NCBI GenBank assembly: GCA_016839865.1
Contig: JAEOTN010000269.1
Location: 1-11,226, forward strand
Reading direction: 5' to 3'
Length of the DNA: 11,226 nucleotides
DNA from: Promethearchaeota archaeon
Lineage (GTDB): Archaea; Asgardarchaeota; Lokiarchaeia; Sigynarchaeales; MK-D1
Shown: positions 1 through 6,280 of the stretch, piece after piece
How the letters are laid out: every line of letters begins with the position of its first letter
Position numbering within the stretch: position 1 is the stretch's first letter
Position numbers and translations under genes: made by a program
The notes under the pieces: generated by a model
Database searches by the model: none
What the model was told of the DNA's origin: nothing
Seen by the model: the letters and a program-made list of their open reading frames with translations, nothing else

Positions 1-1700
1 ATTCCACCACCTTCATCGATTATATCGATTTTTACATATTGACCCTCTAATTGTGGAATTGGTGCTGGAATTTGCGAATTATTGTAATTACGACCTCTAA
101 TTATGAGTGTACCACCATTAGGCATTACCATTGCTTGGTCAGCATTGATAACGATATTGTTTACTGCTTGACTGATCATACCGTCATCACCTTCGATCAT
201 CCATAAATCTTCACTAATATCAAATTTACAGCGATTTTTTGAGCCCAATAAAGCAAATGATGCAGTTTCTTTGATAATATTATCCAATGCGAGTGGTTTC
301 TTTACAGGTACTCCACCTTTAGCAAATGCTAGGAGCTGGTTTGTTAATGCTTTCGCCCTTACAGATGCTTTTTCAGCAGAAGATAGTATCTTACTAGCAT
401 CAGAATCGGTAGGTAATTCTAATCGTGCCAAAGATATACTTCCAAGAATAGCTTGGAGAATATTGTTGAAATCATGAGCTATCCCCCCAGCAAGTATTCC
501 TAAAGACTCGAGTTTATTTGCACGCATCAATTCCTGCAAATGTTTTTGTTGCTCGGTAATATCTCGAAATACAACAATCACCCCAATCAAGTTGTCTTGT
601 CCGTCTTTTATTGGAGCGGCAGAGGCTTGTATTATAAATTGAATTTTGTTTTTTGCTTTAAGGATGAGCGGATCCGTTATTTCAATAACATCTTGAGATT
701 CAATAACCGTGTCTAAAAAGGAAGTAACTTTTTTCTCATCACTGCCATAAATTGGAGAGAATACAAACTGTAAAGCAATACCAATTGCATCTTCTTGAGT
801 CCATCCTGTCAGTCGTTCTGCAGCCGGATTCATGAGATTAATGATTCCATACATATCAGTTGCAATAACTGCATCTCCAATACTTTTCAATGTTACAGAT
901 AAATGCTCTTTCTCTGATGCTAATGCTTGTTCCGCAAAAACTCGATCAGTTACGTCAATTGCTGAAAATAGAACAGCTTTCTCACCCAAATGACGAGCTC
1001 GTCCCATATACATCTCACAATACACGATTTCTGAGTTACTTTTTATCCAACGGATAATAAATTTCCCCTTAAATTCCGACTCAGGATTATAAAAATCATG
1101 TCGTAAATCTTGTATGATATGACGATCATCTGGATAGATATGTTGGGCAAATTCATAATTATCCCAATTTTTGGATTCTTCAAACGCATATCCGAGCAAT
1201 TCTTCCATTTTTGGATTCATATACTTAATTATACCAGATTCCAACCATAGGATTCCCATTAAAGAGTTGCTGGCTATCCCACGAAATTTCTGTTCTGATT
1301 CTCGCAATTTTTTTTGAAGATTATGACGTTCGATAGCATATTTGATTGATCTATAAAGTGTATGAGCATCAAAATTCCCTTTTGGAATATAATCTTGGGC
1401 TCCTTCCTGCACTGCATGTATAGCAAGTTCTTCCATTAAACCAGATAACACAATTATAGGAATTTCGCGAAAATGCTCATAAGTTCCTTTGAAAGTATCC
1501 AATCCAGAGCTATCAGGTAGGGTCAAATCGAGAAGGACTATGTCGAATTCCTGTACTTGTTTTTCAGAAATGCCTTTCGCTAAACTATCCACCCATGTTA
1601 CATGAAAAGAAGAAGATTGAACTTCATCCAAATATTCTTGGATTAGAAAAGCGTCCCCCGGATTATCTTCAATTAATAATACTCGAATTTTACTTACCAT
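1..1700 (-). CDS. Hybrid receiver-PAS-PAS-histidine kinase (3' end cut by window edge)
   Basis: Translating the minus strand from the ATG at 1700-1698 gives 566 open codons up to the window edge. Order of domains: an N-terminal receiver (about 5-120) with acidic pair E11/D12, phosphoacceptor D58, switch S86 and K107; PAS about 136-250; PAS about 262-385; HisKA with motif AGGIAHDFNNIL and phosphoacceptor H409; then the HATPase domain with N-box NNIVINADQA (514-523) and the start of the G1 box, DEGGG (562-566), where the window ends. Having the receiver at the N-terminus suggests a kinase controlled by upstream phosphotransfer and, through its PAS domains, by small ligands or redox state. No membrane segment is seen, so it is probably cytosolic. 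Its ATG overlaps the stop of the preceding receiver gene by one base (TAATG), so it is the fourth gene of the signalling operon. The signal it senses is not predictable. Confidence 0.93.
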   Translation of the reverse strand, partial: MVSKIRVLLIEDNPGDAFLIQEYLDEVQSSSFHVTWVDSLAKGISEKQVQEFDIVLLDLTLPDSSGLDTFKGTYEHFREIPIIVLSGLMEELAIHAVQEGAQDYIPKGNFDAHTLYRSIKYAIERHNLQKKLRESEQKFRGIASNSLMGILWLESGIIKYMNPKMEELLGYAFEESKNWDNYEFAQHIYPDDRHIIQDLRHDFYNPESEFKGKFIIRWIKSNSEIVYCEMYMGRARHLGEKAVLFSAIDVTDRVFAEQALASEKEHLSVTLKSIGDAVIATDMYGIINLMNPAAERLTGWTQEDAIGIALQFVFSPIYGSDEKKVTSFLDTVIESQDVIEITDPLILKAKNKIQFIIQASAAPIKDGQDNLIGVIVVFRDITEQQKHLQELMRANKLESLGILAGGIAHDFNNILQAILGSISLARLELPTDSDASKILSSAEKASVRAKALTNQLLAFAKGGVPVKKPLALDNIIKETASFALLGSKNRCKFDISEDLWMIEGDDGMISQAVNNIVINADQAMVMPNGGTLIIRGRNYNNSQIPAPIPQLEGQYVKIDIIDEGGG

Positions 1701-2155
1701 TAAATCCCCCCATTAATTTTGACAGGTGTAATCACATGTTCAAACCAGAATTGCTTCAATAACTGGATCATTTCCAGAAAATCTTCATATTTGAACGGTT
1801 TGATAATAAAGGCGTTAGCATAACGTTCATAGGCGACATTTATTTCCCCCTTACGAGAACCGTTTGTAATGATAATTGAAGGAAGGTCTTTATAATCCTT
1901 ATGTGATTTAATTTTTTTCAGAAGATCTAAACCATTTAAACCCGGTAAATTTATATCAATCATAATTAAATCTGGTAAATTTCCTAAAGATTTCTTCTCA
2001 CTGAGATACTTAAGGCATTCAATTCCATTATGGACGTTATCAATTTGCACTTTATAGTGATCAGTTTCTTTCTCTAATTCTGTAAAAGCTTCTTTTGTGA
2101 TGAGAACATGAGCGGAATTATCTTCAACTAGGAGGATGTGCTTGTTTGAATTCAT
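1700..2155 (-). CDS. Stand-alone response regulator receiver, Rcp1-like (canonical)
   Basis: A 151-residue protein that is one CheY-like receiver domain with no output domain. All phosphotransfer residues are visible: the acidic patch E11/D12, phosphoacceptor D67 in the stretch LIMIDINLPG, switch T97 and invariant K119 followed by Pro. The C-terminal helix with FWFEHVITP resembles the tail of Rcp1-type regulators, which partner phytochrome-like kinases. It should take phosphate from one of the two flanking kinases and pass it on, or act by protein contact. The ATG overlaps the stop of the upstream receiver (ATGA, 2152-2155), and its own stop overlaps the start of the hybrid kinase. Its actual partner is not shown by sequence. 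Confidence 0.95.
   Translation of the reverse strand: MNSNKHILLVEDNSAHVLITKEAFTELEKETDHYKVQIDNVHNGIECLKYLSEKKSLGNLPDLIMIDINLPGLNGLDLLKKIKSHKDYKDLPSIIITNGSRKGEINVAYERYANAFIIKPFKYEDFLEMIQLLKQFWFEHVITPVKINGGI
1706..1711 (-). promoter_or_regulatory. Shine-Dalgarno-like G-run before the hybrid kinase
   Basis: Six consecutive G on the minus strand lie 5 nt before the ATG at 1700. They sit inside the last codons of the upstream receiver gene. This supports the chosen start and re-initiation at the TAATG junction. Confidence 0.45.
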
Positions 2156-2601
2156 TTGATTTCAACTCCTCGTATCTCAGGTAAAGTGATAATTTCCAAC
2201 CACAATTTTAAGACGATGTTGAATAATTGAGTGAATTCTTCGAAAGAGGGGGGTTTCTTAAGATAGGCATTTACATGGAGATTATAGCATTTCTTGATAA
2301 ATTCTTCATTAGATGAATTTGATAGAACTAATATTGGAATTTTTTTTAGTTCAGGATGCTTTTTTATGGATTGTAATAGTGTCAAGCCTTTATTGTTAGA
2401 GACTTCTATTTCAAGTAAGATGAGTTTAGGATAAAACCGTTCACGTTTATTTCTTGATGGAAAAAGGAGTTCCATTGCATCTACGTAATTTTGTGATGTT
2501 CTAATAATATTGGGAATTGAACGTAGGTCAATTATCTTATTCACCCATATGGCTATCTCTGGATCATCATCTATCAAAATGATTTCTGGTGATTTTTTCA
2601 T
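2152..2601 (-). CDS. Stand-alone receiver with Asp-to-Glu at the phosphorylation site
   Basis: A 149-residue Rcp1-like receiver counted from the ATG at 2601. The frame stays open to another ATG at 2673, but 2601 is preferred: it forms a 4-base ATGA overlap with the kinase stop, has GGAGG 7 nt upstream, and puts the first beta-strand at the normal distance from the N-terminus. The acidic cluster D11-D13, switch S94 and the Lys-Pro pair K116/P117 are kept. The phosphoacceptor position is Glu64 (codon GAA, 2412-2410), in PKLILLEIEV where a normal receiver has Asp. Glu cannot be assumed to accept phosphate and may mimic the phosphorylated state. A tail with LWLEIITLP matches the next receiver, suggesting an old duplication. 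Likely role: a pseudo-receiver modulating the neighbouring kinases (inference). Confidence 0.92.
   Translation of the reverse strand: MKKSPEIILIDDDPEIAIWVNKIIDLRSIPNIIRTSQNYVDAMELLFPSRNKRERFYPKLILLEIEVSNNKGLTLLQSIKKHPELKKIPILVLSNSSNEEFIKKCYNLHVNAYLKKPPSFEEFTQLFNIVLKLWLEIITLPEIRGVEIK
2166..2171 (-). promoter_or_regulatory. Shine-Dalgarno-like GAGGAG
   Basis: GAGGAG on the minus strand lies 10 nt before the ATG at 2155, inside the end of the upstream receiver gene. The spacing is slightly long, but it fits internal re-initiation in this overlapping operon. Confidence 0.4.
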
Positions 2602-4544
2602 TGATGATCCTCCATTTTCTTTGGAATGGTGAAGAAGAAAGTTGTTCCAACATTCACTTTGGATTCCAACCATATAAGCCCTCCATGGTTATCAATGATT
2701 TTTTTACATAATGGTAAACCAATTCCGCTTCCAGGATATTTATCCCGGGGGTGTAATCTTCGAAAGTTAAAAATTTGCTCAAAATATTCTTCCTTTATTC
2801 CGATTCCATTATCTTTAATAGAGAATTTCCATCCTTCTGTTAAATTTTGCATAGAGATGATTATTTTGGGTTTCCGATTACAGAATTTTATAGCGTTTGA
2901 GATTAAATTCTGAATCACTTGAGTATATAATGTAGGCTCTCCATAGATATGGGGCATGTCTCCAATTTCAATTTCTGCTTCTGTCTCATCAATCATCATT
3001 TTCAAATTATTCAAAGCTTCACTAATTTTTTCGTTTACATCGAATTCACAGAAATTTTGCTCTTTGTCAACACGAGAGTAAGCTAGTAATGCTTTAATCA
3101 TCTCATTCATTCGATTGGCTCCATCTACAGCATAATGGATATAGGCATTTGCCTTATCATCTAATTGATCTTTAAATTTTCGTTCAAATAGAGAAAGATA
3201 TGTGCTAACCATTCGGAGAGGTTCAGGTAAGTCATGAGAAGCAAAATATGCGAAATTTTCTAAATCCTTATTCTTTTGTTCTAGTTCTTTGTTTTTTCGT
3301 TTTAAAGCTGCTTGTACTCTAGTTAATTCGGTAACATCCGTGGAAATGGAGAACCGAACAGTCTTCCCATCTATCCACTTGATGAATTGATCTTCAACCA
3401 AAAAAGTGCGATTAAATTTCTTGTTAAAAAAATCGTTTGTAATAATGGGTTTCCCCTTATTCTTGAATAGCTCTTTGTTTGAACACCACGGACACGGAAT
3501 TGGTGAATCAAAAAACACTTCATGACATTTTTGGCCTACAGGATCAAATCCCAAAGATTCTCGAGTATGTTTATTTGTAAATAATATTGTATTATCATTT
3601 TCAACAGGATTAGAAACATAAATATAGCTTCGTATGGAATCAAATAATGAAAATAACTGATTCCGTTCAAATTCCATTATTTCTTCAGTTTCTCTCCGCT
3701 CAGTTACGTTTCTTGACCGAAGGACGATTCCATTAATTACAGAGTCATCAAGATAGTTCTGCGCAACACTCTCAATCACACGCCATGTACCATCTTTGTG
3801 ACGTATATGTAAGTCCACAATATACTCGAATATCAGACTGGAAACAAACTTCTTCATTGCCTCCATGAAGGATTCGTAGTCTTCTGGTAACATAATCTCT
3901 GATAGATTTAATTCAATGAATTCCTCGATAGTATATCCCAAAATTTTTGTGACAGAAGGACTGATATAATCAATTTGACTCTTAGAATTAAAAATCAAAA
4001 TAAAATCAGATGAATTTTCTGTTACTCGACGGTAAAAATTCTCACTTTCACGTAGCGCTGCCGCAATTAGTTTTCGTTCAGTAATATCTTGACCAATAAA
4101 AATACAACCAATAATGTGCCCAATCTCATCTTTAATTGCTGTAGGATTAGATAAAATGTTTACTTCCGTATCAATACTTGTTATAATTGCAATTTCCTCG
4201 AATAAGAGTCGCTCATTTCGTCTTACACGATGTAATATTTGTTTCACTGAGTTTTCAGTGTCTGGTCGGATGAATTTTGTAAGTGGTAATCCTCCGACGT
4301 CTTCAAATGCATATCCCGTTATTCGTGCAATTCCTTGGTTCCATATGTTTATGTTCCCTTTCTGATCAACGCTAAAAATTGGTGCATTCGAGGTATCCAA
4401 CGCATTACTAATATCTTTCGTTGATGTGAGAATTTGATGGTGCTCCAATTGCGTTTTACATGAAGATAACTCTTCTTCAAGCTCTATTATTCGCTTTTTT
4501 AGGGATTCCACCTCTAAATTAGGAGAACCAGCCGAATCTGTCAT
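2598..4544 (-). CDS. Triple-PAS sensor histidine kinase
   Basis: A 648-residue kinase with no transmembrane segment, so probably a cytosolic sensor. A charged coiled coil (about 10-36) is followed by PAS1 (about 44-158), PAS2 with PAC (about 166-286) and PAS3 (about 293-408). PAS3 carries a Cys cluster: C340, and CPWC at 351-354. A second coiled coil (about 408-430) leads to HisKA, FAYFASHDLPEPLRMV (431-446), with phosphoacceptor H437, a type common in phytochrome-like kinases. The HATPase domain is complete: N-box N546/N550, G1 DNGIGI (578-583), F-box around 591-597, G2 GSGIGLPLCKKI (605-616). It lacks a receiver and is the first gene of the operon, so the two small receivers that follow are its likely partners. 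An extra Pro (P440) sits three residues after the His. Confidence 0.96.
   Translation of the reverse strand: MTDSAGSPNLEVESLKKRIIELEEELSSCKTQLEHHQILTSTKDISNALDTSNAPIFSVDQKGNINIWNQGIARITGYAFEDVGGLPLTKFIRPDTENSVKQILHRVRRNERLLFEEIAIITSIDTEVNILSNPTAIKDEIGHIIGCIFIGQDITERKLIAAALRESENFYRRVTENSSDFILIFNSKSQIDYISPSVTKILGYTIEEFIELNLSEIMLPEDYESFMEAMKKFVSSLIFEYIVDLHIRHKDGTWRVIESVAQNYLDDSVINGIVLRSRNVTERRETEEIMEFERNQLFSLFDSIRSYIYVSNPVENDNTILFTNKHTRESLGFDPVGQKCHEVFFDSPIPCPWCSNKELFKNKGKPIITNDFFNKKFNRTFLVEDQFIKWIDGKTVRFSISTDVTELTRVQAALKRKNKELEQKNKDLENFAYFASHDLPEPLRMVSTYLSLFERKFKDQLDDKANAYIHYAVDGANRMNEMIKALLAYSRVDKEQNFCEFDVNEKISEALNNLKMMIDETEAEIEIGDMPHIYGEPTLYTQVIQNLISNAIKFCNRKPKIIISMQNLTEGWKFSIKDNGIGIKEEYFEQIFNFRRLHPRDKYPGSGIGLPLCKKIIDNHGGLIWLESKVNVGTTFFFTIPKKMEDHQ
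2609..2613 (-). promoter_or_regulatory. Shine-Dalgarno GGAGG that decides the start at 2601
   Basis: GGAGG on the minus strand lies 7 nt before the ATG at 2601 and is embedded in the last codons of the kinase gene. It is the best ribosome-binding site in the window and argues against the longer start at 2673. Confidence 0.6.
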
Positions 4545-4660
4545 GATATCCTCTCAATTTTGCCACACTATCGAAAGAGACTCTGATCGTGCGTACACAA
4601 AAACAAGAAGTCCACACATTGGAAAATATGTTTCGGAAAAAAATACCCAAATTGGATTTC

Positions 4661-4670
4661 TTTTTAAATT
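4661..4670 (-). promoter_or_regulatory. Weak TATA-like box for the signalling operon
   Basis: AATTTAAAAA on the minus strand. An archaeal start about 25 nt downstream would give a leader of roughly 90-100 nt before the kinase ATG at 4544. AT-rich background makes this a weak call. Confidence 0.25.
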
Positions 4671-4867
4671 TTAATGCGACCCTCAAAATGAATTTCTAAC
4701 CGTTAAGGGCATTGTTTTAACATAGATTGAAGAGACATCTTAATTCGCTAATAATAATTCTTCTATTCTTCTCTTTCTCCAAATTTTTCTATTTAGATTG
4801 ATGTAAGAAGATTCTTTACCAAAAAAAAGTACGAGATCGACGAATCTTATTAATAATATGAATCTAA

Positions 4868-4875
4868 TTATAAAT
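4868..4875 (+). promoter_or_regulatory. TATA-like box, leaderless-type spacing, for the NTF2-SDR-flavoprotein operon
   Basis: TTATAAAT is centred about 27 bp before the ATG at 4899. That is the TATA-to-start distance of archaeal leaderless mRNAs, and no Shine-Dalgarno motif lies before this ATG. An alternative AT-rich box, TTATTAATAATAT (about 4848-4860), would instead give a leader of about 20 nt. Confidence 0.5.
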
Positions 4876-4898
4876 CATTCAAGAATTGAGTGTTCTAA

Positions 4899-5339
4899 AT
4901 GAGTTATAGAATTGAAAGCTTGGATCAATTCACGAAATTATGGACTAACATCTACAATTCTCAAGAAAAACCAGATTGGTCAGGTATCATCCCTTATTAT
5001 GATGAGAAGATTCAATTTCGTGATTCTATTCAAGAAATCCATGGGAAAAAGGAATTCATTGAAATGACTGAACGATTAGTTAGACGATCACAGAATTTGA
5101 AAATCAAAATCATTAATATTTCAATGAAGGGAAAGATTATTTTCTTTGAATGGGAAATGACCTTAAGTTTTAATAACCTGCCAAATTCGAAGATATTCGG
5201 GGCAAGTCGACTAACTTTAAGCGAGAAGGGTAAGATCATAAAGCAGAGAGATTATTACGATCTTTGGGGTGATGTTATGGATAGTATTCCAGGTATCGGG
5301 AAAGGCTATCGGAAATTTATGCAGAAAGTTTTTGGGTGA
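4899..5339 (+). CDS. NTF2/SnoaL-like fold protein
   Basis: A 146-residue protein fitting the small alpha+beta-barrel (NTF2-like, SnoaL/ketosteroid-isomerase) superfamily. It has N-terminal helices, the segment YYDEKIQFRDSI (33-44), G49 before a helix, strand FFEWEMTL (82-89), and the typical closing strands GASRLTLSEKGKI then QRDYYDLWGD (116-125). Members range from isomerases and cyclases to non-catalytic binding proteins. The polar residues D42, E84, E86 and D118 face the usual pocket in such folds (inferred from family topology), but no specific catalytic set can be assigned. The C-terminal segment after P131 is basic and amphipathic. It is the first gene of the operon and overlaps the SDR start by 4 bases (GTGA). 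Possible job: double-bond isomerisation, or holding a hydrophobic intermediate. Confidence 0.85.
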   Translation: MSYRIESLDQFTKLWTNIYNSQEKPDWSGIIPYYDEKIQFRDSIQEIHGKKEFIEMTERLVRRSQNLKIKIINISMKGKIIFFEWEMTLSFNNLPNSKIFGASRLTLSEKGKIIKQRDYYDLWGDVMDSIPGIGKGYRKFMQKVFG

Positions 5340-6280
5340 TCTCCTTGGGTAAATTTAGATACTTGTTTAAATATAGATTCTCTAACGTTGGGGCAATGAT
5401 TAGGAACAATAAAGCAGATCCTTTAAAATGCACAGAGGACTTTAAAGGACACTTAGTTGCGATAACCGGTGCCACATCTGGAATTGGGTATGCTACTGCA
5501 CGAGAATATGCTACCCATGGAGCGAACTTGTTAGTGATAAATCGAAACATAGAAAAAAGTCGGAGCTTATGTGAAGAAATTACTAAGGACTTCAGCGTGG
5601 AGTGTTCCTACATACTTGCAGATTTTGCCAACCTTTCCGATATTAAAAAAGTTGGTAAGGATCTACTAAATTCGGATTTGAATATTGACGTATTCATTCA
5701 TAATGCTGGTGCTGATTTTGGAGAAAGAGTGTTGTCGAACGATGGTTTTGAGATGGTTTTCCAAGTGGATCATCTCGCCCCATTTATCTTAACTTATTTG
5801 TTGAAAGAAAAACTTAAAGCTCAAAAAAAATGCAGAATCATATTCGTTAATTCAGAAGCTCATCGCTTTGCCGTTCTCGGATTAAATTTGAACGATATTA
5901 ACTGGAAAAGACGTCGCTATTCCAGATTAAAAAGCTATGGCTCTGCTAAAACCTCGCAACTTCTAACAATGATAAAATTTGATGACTATTTTCGAGATAG
6001 TGGAGTAACGATAAATGCAATGCATCCTGGCAATGTAAAAACTAAAATGGCAGAAAAGAGTAGCGGATTTTTCCAGAGAGTATTCATTGAGCCGAATTTT
6101 AGATCGATCGATATATCTACAAGATCCTTATACTATCTTGGGGTTTCGAAAGATGTTGAAGGTGTAAGTGGTAAATTTTATAACCTAACTCGTGAAGAAG
6201 AACCCGCACCTCCAGCATTAGACAGAGAAGTTGCCCAAGAGTTATGGGATTTAAGCATCAAAATGGGTGGGTTAGACTGA
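5336..6280 (+). CDS. Short-chain dehydrogenase/reductase, retinol-dehydrogenase-like
   Basis: A 314-residue classical SDR with an intact active site: cofactor motif TGATSGIG (44-51), NAG (123-125), catalytic Ser173, Tyr201 and Lys205 (YGSAK). R70 after the second beta-strand favours NADP(H). The stretch DGFEMVFQVDHLAPF and the motif HPGNVKTKM resemble retinol-dehydrogenase/WWOX-type SDRs, which oxidise or reduce hydrophobic alcohols and ketones. The start is GTG at 5336, overlapping the previous stop (GTGA); the next in-frame ATG is at 5396, before the Rossmann fold, so the N-terminus is uncertain by 20 residues. The 35-residue N-terminal extension is basic and aromatic and may touch the membrane. 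It is sandwiched by overlaps between the NTF2-like gene and the flavoprotein gene. The substrate is unknown. Confidence 0.93.
   Translation: MISLGKFRYLFKYRFSNVGAMIRNNKADPLKCTEDFKGHLVAITGATSGIGYATAREYATHGANLLVINRNIEKSRSLCEEITKDFSVECSYILADFANLSDIKKVGKDLLNSDLNIDVFIHNAGADFGERVLSNDGFEMVFQVDHLAPFILTYLLKEKLKAQKKCRIIFVNSEAHRFAVLGLNLNDINWKRRRYSRLKSYGSAKTSQLLTMIKFDDYFRDSGVTINAMHPGNVKTKMAEKSSGFFQRVFIEPNFRSIDISTRSLYYLGVSKDVEGVSGKFYNLTREEEPAPPALDREVAQELWDLSIKMGGLD

Larger units (their letters stand above)
4545..4898. other. Divergent intergenic region between signalling operon and redox cluster
   Basis: This 354-bp spacer holds no supportable gene; the longest ATG-initiated frames I checked are about 20 codons. 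It is AT-rich with a pyrimidine-rich stretch (about 4757-4780). A candidate promoter faces each direction: a TATA-like box at 4868-4875 for the plus-strand operon and a weaker one at 4661-4670 for the minus-strand kinase. On the minus strand, GAGAGG stands 5 nt before the kinase ATG (in 4545-4556). I saw no convincing operator palindrome, riboswitch or RNA gene. Confidence 0.7.

Noticed and set aside
271..477. Plus-strand frame inside the left-edge kinase
   Set aside because: It is antisense to the HisKA region of the hybrid kinase, including H409.
2602..2673. Longer start for the Glu-type receiver at ATG 2673
   Set aside because: It would add 24 residues with no place in a receiver fold and a 76-base overlap with the kinase. 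ATG 2601 has GGAGG at 7 nt and the ATGA overlap.
2626..2913. Plus-strand frame opposite the kinase C-terminus
   Set aside because: It is the antisense shadow of the HATPase domain, which has all its catalytic boxes on the minus strand.
4114..4365. Plus-strand frame opposite PAS1
   Set aside because: Antisense to a clear PAS domain, with no family features of its own.
4621..4640. Possible operator: GAAA and TTTC arms around a 5-base centre
   Set aside because: Four-base arms in AT-rich DNA are expected by chance.
4628..4699. Short plus-strand frame in the divergent spacer (about 23 codons)
   Set aside because: Too short and without promoter spacing, ribosome site or protein features.
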